From NCBI GenBank assembly GCA_946534105.1, contig CAMNCG010000019.1, forward strand, positions 1 through 32,810: a stretch of 32,810 bases of DNA. Direction: 5' to 3'. This DNA comes from an uncultured Verrucomicrobiota bacterium. Its GTDB lineage: Bacteria; Verrucomicrobiota; Kiritimatiellia; RFP12; UBA3636. Below, piece by piece: positions 15,158 through 22,279 of the stretch. Each line of letters starts with the position of its first letter. The first letter of the stretch is position 1. A program made the translations under genes and the position numbers. The notes under the pieces are model-generated. The model saw only the letters and a program-made list of their open reading frames with translations, made no database searches and had not been told where the DNA came from.

Positions 15158-17512
15158 ATGAGCAACGAATCGGAAATTCACGGCGGGACCGAGCCGCAGA
15201 CGGCCGGCGCGCAATCGTCGTCCTCCCCGCTTGACGCGGTCCACTTCCTCGACTACTGGCAGATCCTCTACAGTCGCAAGGAAATCGTCATCGCGGTTTC
15301 CATTTTGCTCATTCTCGTCGGCATCGTCGTCACGCGGCGCATGCCGAAGGTCTACGCCGCGCGGAGCGTGATCGAGGTGCAGCGCGAGGCTCCGAACAAG
15401 GATCTCTTCGGCGCGTCGGTCTTCCGGTACGATCCGGTCTTCCTCCGCACCCAGTTTGAGATCATGAAGTCCGACCCGGTCGTCGAGCAGGTGGTGCGCG
15501 AAAGCAACCTTGCCGACGATCTCGGCATGGCGTACGGCTGGAAGAACACGAGTTCGGCGCAGAACAATTTCGAGCGCACGGTCGCGCTCGTGAAGAGCAA
15601 GACGTCCCTTTCCGTCTTCCGCGACACCGACCTCATCGCCATCACCGTCAAGCTCGACAAGCCCGACAAGCCCGACGGCGAGGCGGCCCGCGTCGCGGCC
15701 CGCGTCGCGAACACGATCGCGAAGGTCTTCCGCGAATACATGCGCACGAAGAGCCGTTCCACGATCGAACGCTCCCTCGAAAAGCTCACGGACGAGGTGA
15801 AGAACCTCGAAGACCAGATCGCGGCCAAGGAGGAGGAAATCCGCGTCTTCCGCGAAAAGAACGGCGTCGCCCTCCTTTCCCGCGCCGACTACGGCGCGGA
15901 CATGGTGCACCGCCAGGTCGCGCAGTACACGGAGAAGGCCGAGGCGCTCCAGATGGAGGCCACGGTGAAGAAGCTCCGCTACGACCGCATCGTCGAGCTC
16001 TCCCCGCAGGAAGCGGCCGAAGCCCTCCCGGCCGTGATCGGCGACAATTCGCTTTCGCAGTTCATCACCGACCGCCAGAACCTCCAGATGCAGCTGGCCG
16101 CGCTGAAGCAGGCCGGCGCGGGTCCGAACCACCCCGAGGTGCAGAAGGCTCAGGTCCTGCTCGCGGAGCTCGACGCCAAGCTCAAGGAACGCGTCGACGG
16201 CGTGAAGACCGGGCTGAAGATCGCCTGGGAGCAGACGCAGACCGAGGCCGACCTCTACGCCGAGCGCCTCAAGAAGACGTCCGACGCGGAGCGAGAGGTT
16301 TCCGCGGGCGTCGCGATCGAACTCGAGCGTCTCAACCAGGATCTCACGGCGCTCAAGTCCCGCCGCGCGGATCTCGACCGCCGCATGGACGACGAGCGCA
16401 TCGGCCTCAACATCCCGAAGACGGCCGTCGAAATCATCGAACTGGCGAAAGTGCCGGAGATGCCGCTGCCGATCTCCCCGAATTTCGCGCTTAACGTCAC
16501 GCTTTCGGTCGTCGCCGGCCTTTTCTTCGGCGTCGTGCTCGCGTTCTTCGTCGAATACCTCGACACCACGGTGAAGACGGCCGACGACGTGGAGCGCTAC
16601 CTGCAGGCCCCGGTCGTGGGCATCGTCCCGCAGAAGATCCGCGCGCTCAACGACCCCAACGCCCGGTTCAGCCACTACGAGGTCTACCGCGTCCTGCGCA
16701 TGAACCTCAAGAACAACAAGGCGCTCGGCGAGGGCAAGGTCATCGTCTTCACGTCGGCGTCCGCCGGCGAAGGCAAGTCGATCAACTCCTTCAACACCGC
16801 GTGGGTGTGCGCGGAAAGCGGCGAGCGCGTGCTCCTCGTGGACTGCGACCTGTACCATCCCCGCCTCCACAAGATTCTCGACGTCGCGGTCGAGCCGGGC
16901 ATTTCCAACGTCGTCGTCGGCGAGGCGTCGCTCGACACCGCGATCATCAAGACCGCCCAGCCCAATCTCGATTTCCTTCCGGCGGGCCGGATCGCCGGCG
17001 CGTCGGTCTTCGGTCTCATGGACACCGAGGAAATGGCGTCGCTTTTCCACACGCTTCGCGAGCGCTACGACCGCGTGATCGTGGACTCCCCGCCGATGGT
17101 CGGCGTTTCGGACACGGCCCAGCTCGTCCGTCTCGGCGACGGTGTCCTGCAGGTGGTCCAGCACCGCAAGTACCCCCGCGCCCTCTGCCGGCGCGCCAAG
17201 GAGCGCATCATCGCGATGGGAGGCAATTTCGTCGGAGTGATCCTCAACAACGTCAACGCGGCGCACGGAGGATCCAGTTACTACTACGAAAACCAGTACT
17301 ACTACTATTACACGAGCGGTGCGTCGGGCACCACCCGCCGCCGTTCCAGCCATCACCGCCACCGTTCCGGCGGCTACCGCTCGCCGACCGTGGGCGGGTA
17401 CGGCGCCCCGGTCGTCGGGGGATACGCGTCGCCGGTCGTCGGCGAAGAGCGGGACGGATCCAGGTCTCCGAGCGGGGAATCCGGCGAAAAGCGCGAGGAG
17501 GATTCGAAGTAG
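15158..17512 (+). CDS. Wzz/GumC-type chain-length protein fused to a BY tyrosine kinase (Wzc-like)
   Basis: The protein has 784 residues. It has a cytoplasmic start, TM1 (EIVIAVSILLILVGIVVT, about 42-60), a periplasmic Wzz domain with coiled coils (about 190-420), TM2 (NVTLSVVAGLFFGVVLAFFVEYL, about 446-468) and a kinase domain. Kinase motifs: Walker A SASAGEGKS (about 533-541), Walker A' VLLVDCDLYHPR (about 557-568) and Walker B VIVDSPP (about 639-646). A C-terminal tail holds a dense tyrosine cluster (SYYYENQYYYYY, about 706-717) followed by three tyrosine-bearing octapeptide repeats. Such BY-kinases set exopolysaccharide length and export through cycles of tail autophosphorylation. The tail is the expected phosphate acceptor. 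It precedes the Wza-like lipoprotein, its usual partner. ATG 15158 follows GAAAAACGAG, a weak ribosome site. Confidence 0.92.
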   Translation: MSNESEIHGGTEPQTAGAQSSSSPLDAVHFLDYWQILYSRKEIVIAVSILLILVGIVVTRRMPKVYAARSVIEVQREAPNKDLFGASVFRYDPVFLRTQFEIMKSDPVVEQVVRESNLADDLGMAYGWKNTSSAQNNFERTVALVKSKTSLSVFRDTDLIAITVKLDKPDKPDGEAARVAARVANTIAKVFREYMRTKSRSTIERSLEKLTDEVKNLEDQIAAKEEEIRVFREKNGVALLSRADYGADMVHRQVAQYTEKAEALQMEATVKKLRYDRIVELSPQEAAEALPAVIGDNSLSQFITDRQNLQMQLAALKQAGAGPNHPEVQKAQVLLAELDAKLKERVDGVKTGLKIAWEQTQTEADLYAERLKKTSDAEREVSAGVAIELERLNQDLTALKSRRADLDRRMDDERIGLNIPKTAVEIIELAKVPEMPLPISPNFALNVTLSVVAGLFFGVVLAFFVEYLDTTVKTADDVERYLQAPVVGIVPQKIRALNDPNARFSHYEVYRVLRMNLKNNKALGEGKVIVFTSASAGEGKSINSFNTAWVCAESGERVLLVDCDLYHPRLHKILDVAVEPGISNVVVGEASLDTAIIKTAQPNLDFLPAGRIAGASVFGLMDTEEMASLFHTLRERYDRVIVDSPPMVGVSDTAQLVRLGDGVLQVVQHRKYPRALCRRAKERIIAMGGNFVGVILNNVNAAHGGSSYYYENQYYYYYTSGASGTTRRRSSHHRHRSGGYRSPTVGGYGAPVVGGYASPVVGEERDGSRSPSGESGEKREEDSK
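17369..17440 (+). repeat. Three 24-nt repeats coding GGY-x-x-P-x-V octapeptides
   Basis: Units 17369-17392, 17393-17416 and 17417-17440 code GGYRSPTV, GGYGAPVV and GGYASPVV in the C-terminal tail of the BY-kinase, placing a Tyr every eight residues (about 740, 748, 756). DNA identity between units is partial, so this is an older, protein-level repeat. Confidence 0.85.
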
Positions 17513-17581
17513 CCTCCGCCCTCCAGAATCGGAACCGCCGTCCCAACTCCGGAAACGCCATTCACCAAGGTCGAAACGACA

Positions 17582-18229
17582 ATGTCAAAGTTTTACGCAC
17601 CTCTGATCGCCGCCTGCGCAGCCGCCGTTCTCTGCGGCTGCCAGTCGGTCGTCGATCTGGTCTCCCCACCGTCCAATCCGAATCCGCTCGCCTGGGTTCC
17701 GCCCATGCCGGCGTCCGTCGGGCCGATGACCACGACCGGCAACCGTCCGCTCCGTCCGGACGACCGCGTCGAAGTTTCCGTCCAGCCTCCTTCCCAGGCG
17801 CACGGATTCACCGCGTCCGACACGATCGACGCACTCGGCATCATCACGCTTCCGTACATCGGAGACCTTCGCATCGACCGTCTCACGACCTCCGAGGCCG
17901 AGGCCGCGATCCGTTCCGCGTACGTGGACGGCGGAATCTTCCAGGACGTGAACGTCCAGGTCATCTGCCCCGGCATGATCCAGACGCAGCGCGTGTTCGT
18001 GAACGGCTCCGTGCGCAAGATCGGGCCGATCGGATACCGCGACGGCATGAAACTCCAGGAGACGATCATTGAGGCCGGCGGTCTCAACGCCTACGCCAGC
18101 GGAACCGTCATCGTCACGCGCGGCGGGGTTTCGCGCGCGTACGATCTCGACCGGATCCGGGACGGCAAGGAGGAAAATCCGGTGCTTCTTCCGGACGACG
18201 TCATCGAGGCCCGGGAGAGCCGATTCTAG
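17582..18229 (+). CDS. Wza-like polysaccharide export lipoprotein
   Basis: The protein has 215 residues. It begins with a lipoprotein signal (PLIAACAAAVLCGC, lipobox Cys at about residue 20). The poly-export domain is clear: LRPDDRVEVSV (about 57-67), DTIDALGIITLPYIGDLRIDRLTTSEAEAAI (about 80-110), then an SLBB-like part with VFVNGSVRKIGPIGYRDGMKLQETIIEAGGL. It ends with LLPDDVIEARE. Wza proteins form the outer-membrane/periplasmic channel for capsule or exopolysaccharide and contact the Wzc-type kinase encoded just upstream. At 215 residues it is shorter than E. coli Wza (379), with one SLBB-like unit and no long C-terminal helix, as in many non-enteric EPS systems; the neighbouring barrel may supply the outer-membrane pore. 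Confidence 0.9.
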   Translation: MSKFYAPLIAACAAAVLCGCQSVVDLVSPPSNPNPLAWVPPMPASVGPMTTTGNRPLRPDDRVEVSVQPPSQAHGFTASDTIDALGIITLPYIGDLRIDRLTTSEAEAAIRSAYVDGGIFQDVNVQVICPGMIQTQRVFVNGSVRKIGPIGYRDGMKLQETIIEAGGLNAYASGTVIVTRGGVSRAYDLDRIRDGKEENPVLLPDDVIEARESRF

Positions 18230-18253
18230 GCCGGGGCGACCGGTTGCCCGCGA

Positions 18254-18901
18254 ATGTCGAGCCGTTCCGAAGCCACCTGGAGGCACCGATTCCGCCTCGC
18301 CGCCGGCAGCGTTCTTCTCGCCGCCGGCGTCTGCGGTTTTTTCCACGCGTTCGGGGCGACCCGCGCGCAGTGGCTCTATCTGAGGGGAAAGTACGGATTT
18401 CTTCGGGGAACCGCTCTGGAGACGCCGCGGATGGAATCGGCCCGCGAGGCGTTTGAGCTTTCCCGGCGGGCCATGGCGCTCTATCCGTGGAACTACTACA
18501 TGCCCGCGTGGGCCGCGCAGCTTGCGCTCGACGAGGCGCGGGAGGCCGCGACGCCCGAGGCGTTCGACGCCGCGGCGTCCGCGGCGTACTGGTGCGCGCG
18601 CGAGGCGGTGTCGCTCAATCCGTACGATGCGGAGGCCCGCTACGCCTGGGCCGAGGCCCTCGCGCAGACGGGCCGCGTCGCCCAGGCCCTCGACTTCTGG
18701 CGCGGTGTTCTGGAACGCGAGTTCTGGAATCCCGACAACCACACCGAGTACGCCCGGCTCCTCCTGCTGGAGGGTTCGCCGGCTTCCCGCGCCCTCGCCG
18801 CGCGCGAGGCGCCGCTCGTCGCGGATCCCGCGTTGAAGCGCAGACTCCGGCGCATCGCGGCCCCGCCGAAGCCGAAGGGCGGGCGCAAAACCAAAAAGTA
18901 G
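18254..18901 (+). CDS. Membrane-anchored TPR-like protein of the EPS operon
   Basis: The protein has 215 residues. One TM helix near the N terminus (LAAGSVLLAAGVCGFFHAF, about 15-33) is followed by paired helices with TPR spacing: AREAFELSRRAMALYPWNYYMPAWAA, AAYWCAREAVSLNPYDAEARYAWAEALAQTGRVAQALDFW and HTEYARLLLLEG. It ends in a Lys/Arg/Pro tail. TPR domains mediate protein contacts, and several EPS loci carry such a scaffold, so a role in assembling the export complex is an inference from position (24 nt after the Wza-like gene, 10 nt before asnB). ATG 18254 was chosen as the first ATG giving the N-terminal helix; there is no strong ribosome site. Confidence 0.72.
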   Translation: MSSRSEATWRHRFRLAAGSVLLAAGVCGFFHAFGATRAQWLYLRGKYGFLRGTALETPRMESAREAFELSRRAMALYPWNYYMPAWAAQLALDEAREAATPEAFDAAASAAYWCAREAVSLNPYDAEARYAWAEALAQTGRVAQALDFWRGVLEREFWNPDNHTEYARLLLLEGSPASRALAAREAPLVADPALKRRLRRIAAPPKPKGGRKTKK

Positions 18902-18911
18902 GGACTCCGCC

Positions 18912-20852
18912 ATGTGCGGCATTGCAGGATTTTTCGGAAAAGGCGGCGCGGAGAAGGTCCGCGCCATGTGCGATCTTCTGGTTCACCGCGGCCCGGACGA
19001 TTCCGGCTTCGCCGAGCTCGCCGGCTTCGCGATCGGCCAGCGTCGGCTTTCGATCAACGATCTCGCGGGCGGCCGCCAGCCGCTTTTCGACCCGTCGGGC
19101 GAAATCTGTCTCGTCTGCAACGGCGAAATCTACAACTATCCGGAGCTTCGCGCGAAGTACGAGGCGGCCGGTTACGCCTTCAAGACGCGGTCCGACTCCG
19201 AAATCGTCCTTCCGCTCTACCTCGAATACGGGGAAAAGTGCGTCGAAAAGCTCCGCGGCATGTTCGGCTTCGCCCTCTGGGACTCCCGCAGCCGCAAGCT
19301 CCTTCTGGCCCGAGACCACCTCGGCCAGAAGCCGGTCTTCTACGCGCAGGGCGCCGACGGTTCGTTCGCCTTCGCCTCCGAGCCGAAGGCCGTGCTTGCG
19401 AGCGGGATCGTTTCGCGCGAGGTGGACATGGAGGCGCTGTGGCACTACATGTCGCTGCGCTACCTTCCGGACGACCGGTCGCTCTTCAAGGGCGTTGTGA
19501 AGCTCCCGGCCGCGACCTACGCCGTGTGGCAGGACGGAGCGCTCCGCACCGAGAAGTACTGGACGCTTTCGACGTTTGAGCCGAAGCGCGCCGGCACGGC
19601 CGAAGAGCTGACGGACGAGCTGGAGGCGCTCCTGCTCGACACCGTGAAGCGGCATCTGCTTTCCGACGTTCCGGTCGCGACGTTCCTTTCCGGCGGCATC
19701 GATTCCTCGCTCGTCACCGCCATGACGGCGAAGATCACCGGCAAGTCGTTCGACGCGTTTTCGATCGGCGTCAAGGACCAGGACCTCTCGGAACTGCCGT
19801 GGGCCGAGGTCGTCGCGAAGCAGTACGGCCTCAACTGGATCCACGAGATCGCCGAGCCGGACGTCGTCGGCACGATCCCGGAGATGATCCACCACATGGA
19901 CGAGCCGGCCGATCCCTTCGGCGTCGGCGTCTTCCTCGTCTCGCGCCTCGCCGCGAAGCACGACAAGGTGGTCCTTTCGGGTGACGGCGGCGACGAAAAC
20001 TTCGCCGGCTACGACCGGTTTGCCGGTCAGAAGCTCGCCCGCCTCTACGGTCTCGTCCCGGGCTTCCTCCGCCGCGGCCTCCTCGGGCCCGCGATCGGCC
20101 TCGTGCCGGAGAGCTTCGGCTACAAGAGCCTCGCCGGCAAGCTCCGCTGGCTCAACGACGTGGGCGGCCACGCCCGCAGCGACGGCGAGGCGTACGCGCG
20201 CTCCATGTCCGTCCTGCGCTTCACGCAGGAGGAAAAGGAGCGCCTTTTCACGGACAAGGCCAAGGCGCTCGTCGGCAATTCGGATTCCGTCGGAAAGATT
20301 CTCTCGTTCTTCAAGGACGGCACCGCCTCCGAGCATCTCGACAAGATGCTCTACACGGATCTCATGACGCGCATGCCCGACCAGCTCCTCGCGATCTCCG
20401 ACCGCATGAGCATGGCGCATTCGATCGAGATCCGTCCGCCGCTCATCGACGTCAAGGTGACCGAGTTCGCCGCGTCGCTTCCCTGCGGTCTCAAGCTCAA
20501 GGGCCGCGACCGCGGTCTCAAGTGGATTCTCCGGCAGGTCGCCGCGAAATATCTCCCCCGCGAGCTCATCGACCGAAAGAAGCAGGGCTTCGGCTTCCCG
20601 ATCGCGCGCTGGCTGCGCGGCGACTTCGCGGAGTTCCAGAAGCGCCTCTTCGCGCAGTCCCGCTTCGTCGAGCTCGGTCTGTTCCGCCAGGAGGCGATCG
20701 ACCGCCTCGTGTCCGAGCACGTCGGCGGCAAGGCCGATCACAACTTCCGCCTCTGGATGCTCATCAACCTCGAAATCTGGCACCGCCAGTGCATCGAGGG
20801 CAGGAGCGTCGGGGAGATGAAGGACTTCATCTCCTCCCTTCGCAGAGCGTGA
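18912..20852 (+). CDS. asnB: AsnB-type glutamine-hydrolysing asparagine synthase / amidotransferase
   Basis: The protein has 646 residues. The Ntn glutaminase domain starts MCGIAGFFG with the nucleophile Cys2 and shows VHRGPDDSG (about 27-35), CNGEIYNY (about 71-78) and the RDHLGQKP segment (about 134-141). The synthetase domain has the ATP pyrophosphatase loop FLSGGIDSS (about 258-266), LSGDGGDENFAGY and a C-terminal DRKKQGFGFPIARWL. The family uses Gln and ATP to amidate a carboxylate: Asp in housekeeping AsnB, or sugar acids and other groups in polysaccharide loci. It is the last gene of the EPS operon, so amidation of an exopolysaccharide sugar is a reasonable alternative to asparagine synthesis. 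Sequence alone does not decide between them. Confidence 0.9.
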   Translation: MCGIAGFFGKGGAEKVRAMCDLLVHRGPDDSGFAELAGFAIGQRRLSINDLAGGRQPLFDPSGEICLVCNGEIYNYPELRAKYEAAGYAFKTRSDSEIVLPLYLEYGEKCVEKLRGMFGFALWDSRSRKLLLARDHLGQKPVFYAQGADGSFAFASEPKAVLASGIVSREVDMEALWHYMSLRYLPDDRSLFKGVVKLPAATYAVWQDGALRTEKYWTLSTFEPKRAGTAEELTDELEALLLDTVKRHLLSDVPVATFLSGGIDSSLVTAMTAKITGKSFDAFSIGVKDQDLSELPWAEVVAKQYGLNWIHEIAEPDVVGTIPEMIHHMDEPADPFGVGVFLVSRLAAKHDKVVLSGDGGDENFAGYDRFAGQKLARLYGLVPGFLRRGLLGPAIGLVPESFGYKSLAGKLRWLNDVGGHARSDGEAYARSMSVLRFTQEEKERLFTDKAKALVGNSDSVGKILSFFKDGTASEHLDKMLYTDLMTRMPDQLLAISDRMSMAHSIEIRPPLIDVKVTEFAASLPCGLKLKGRDRGLKWILRQVAAKYLPRELIDRKKQGFGFPIARWLRGDFAEFQKRLFAQSRFVELGLFRQEAIDRLVSEHVGGKADHNFRLWMLINLEIWHRQCIEGRSVGEMKDFISSLRRA

Positions 20853-20904
20853 GTCGCGGCTTTCCGCCCGACTTCCTCCGCGACGCCCGCGCCGACGCGC
20901 GTCC

Positions 20905-22203
20905 TTACGCGATGAGGCCGGCGACGGCGGATCCGAGCAGCGGGGCGTCTTCGATGCAGATCGCCTCGAACGAGACGCCGCGCGACCCGAGAATCCTGCG
21001 CAGCCCCTCTTCGACGCGGGAGCGGAACATCGCGCTGCGCGTCTTCCAGTAGGTGGATCCGTCGATCGTCACGCAGACGGGGTGGAGCGGGTCGCGCCCC
21101 TCGCCGGTGCGAAGCACCGCGGCCGCGACGTTCACCGCTGTGATCGCCGCGGCGCGCAGGAAGACCGGCTCGCCGAGCGCGATGGCGGCGCGGCGGTCGG
21201 CGTCCGTCCACGGAACCCCGGCGAGCGGGCCGGGCGCGACGAACGGGTTGGCGACGAAATCGTCGAAATCCTTGTTGGCGAGCGACGGAATCGCGGCGAT
21301 CGCGGCGGCGACGCCCGGGGAGAAGAACCCCTCGGCCGCGGCGGCGCGGAAGACTTCGATGCCGACTTCGCCGAGATACGCGCCGGAAACCATCTTTTCG
21401 AGCGCGCCTTCGTCTCCGCCCTTGAGGCGCGCCACCGCGGCGCGGTCGAAATCGGATCGCGGCACGCCGTCGAAGCTGCCGCTTTCGACGTTCACGATCG
21501 TGAAGCCGTCCGGTGCGAGGCCCGGGACCTTCGCCACGCGGCCGTTGCGCTCCAGGTACGCGATGTTGGTGCCCGTGCCGAGGATGAATCCGACGTACGA
21601 GCCGTACCGGCGGCGGATGCCGGCGGACTTGCCCGCGAGAAGCGTCGCCACGGTGTCGTTGAGAACCCGGATGGCGAGGCGGCGCCCGGTCCGGCGCTCC
21701 AGTTCGGCGGCGAGCGAGGAGCCGACGAGCCGGCCGACGACTTCCGGCGCGTCCACCTGCTTGCTCCAGCGGAGGAGGCGGCCGTCGAGATCCGGGAGGA
21801 TCTCGGTCGGGTACGAGAAGCAGAAGCCCACGTCGTTCGCGCGGCGGCAGACCGGCTCCAGGAATCCGGCGAACTCTGCGAAAAATTCCTCCGCGCCGAC
21901 TTCTTTCCCGGACGTGCCGGGCATCTTGTACTTGCGGAAATCCTCGATCCGGGCCTTGCCGGCCTTGTCGAACCACACGACGGCCACGCGCAGGTTCGTC
22001 CCCCCCGCGTCGAGCACGATCACGGGCGTGTCCACCGGCACGTCCCGCGTGGTGTCGAGAAACGCCGGAAGCATGGCGAGGGAGGAGGGGCGGGCGGAGA
22101 GTCCGGCGTCCATCTGCCGGTCGAATTCGGCGAGGAGCGCGTCGGCGTCGACGGACGCGGAAAAACCGTGGCGGGCGAAGAAAGCGGAAAGTGCGGTGTC
22201 CAT
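20905..22203 (-). CDS. Eukaryotic-type hexokinase (not ROK family)
   Basis: The protein has 432 residues. Motifs of the hexokinase 1/2 superfamily lie in order: phosphate 1 LDAGGTNLRV (64-73), sugar-binding FCFSYPTE (128-134), LNDTVATLLAG with catalytic Asp183 (181-191), phosphate 2 FILGTGTNIAYLE (206-218), VNVESGSFDG with Glu240 (238-246), MVSGAYLGE (271-279) and a C-terminal adenosine motif VTIDGSTYWK. It should phosphorylate glucose or a related hexose to the 6-phosphate with ATP. Bacterial sugar kinases are more often ROK or Glk type, so this family is the unusual choice. ATG 22203 lies 7 nt after a TAGGAT -10; the ATG at 22212 overlaps that -10 and is less likely. It is divergent from the DUF1846 gene. 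Confidence 0.88.
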   Translation of the reverse strand: MDTALSAFFARHGFSASVDADALLAEFDRQMDAGLSARPSSLAMLPAFLDTTRDVPVDTPVIVLDAGGTNLRVAVVWFDKAGKARIEDFRKYKMPGTSGKEVGAEEFFAEFAGFLEPVCRRANDVGFCFSYPTEILPDLDGRLLRWSKQVDAPEVVGRLVGSSLAAELERRTGRRLAIRVLNDTVATLLAGKSAGIRRRYGSYVGFILGTGTNIAYLERNGRVAKVPGLAPDGFTIVNVESGSFDGVPRSDFDRAAVARLKGGDEGALEKMVSGAYLGEVGIEVFRAAAAEGFFSPGVAAAIAAIPSLANKDFDDFVANPFVAPGPLAGVPWTDADRRAAIALGEPVFLRAAAITAVNVAAAVLRTGEGRDPLHPVCVTIDGSTYWKTRSAMFRSRVEEGLRRILGSRGVSFEAICIEDAPLLGSAVAGLIA

Positions 22204-22210
22204 GCCGGGC

Positions 22211-22221
22211 ATCCTACCACA
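22211..22221 (-). promoter_or_regulatory. Extended -10 promoter TGTGGTAGGAT of the hexokinase gene
   Basis: Minus-strand TGTGGTAGGAT ends 7 nt before ATG 22203. No -35 is recognisable at 16-18 nt. A start site 7 nt downstream would be the A of the ATG (leaderless). AGGA inside the motif could also serve as a ribosome site 8 nt from the ATG if transcription starts farther upstream. Confidence 0.55.
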
Positions 22222-22258
22222 AACGGACGGCGCGGGCGCGCGCGGGGAAAGACCGGAT

Positions 22259-22269
22259 TGTGGTATCAT
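22259..22269 (+). promoter_or_regulatory. Extended -10 promoter TGTGGTATCAT of the DUF1846 gene
   Basis: TGTGGTATCAT ends 10 nt before ATG 22280, so the message would have a leader of only a few nucleotides. There is no clear -35. It shares TGTGGTA with the divergent hexokinase promoter 38 nt away. Confidence 0.5.
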
Positions 22270-22279
22270 TGAGGCCCCG

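Noticed and set aside
20905-22203. ROK-family glucokinase
   Set aside because: The zinc-binding ROK cysteine motif is missing; LNDTVATL, FILGTGTN and NVE-x-G-x-F motifs are of the hexokinase 1/2 type.
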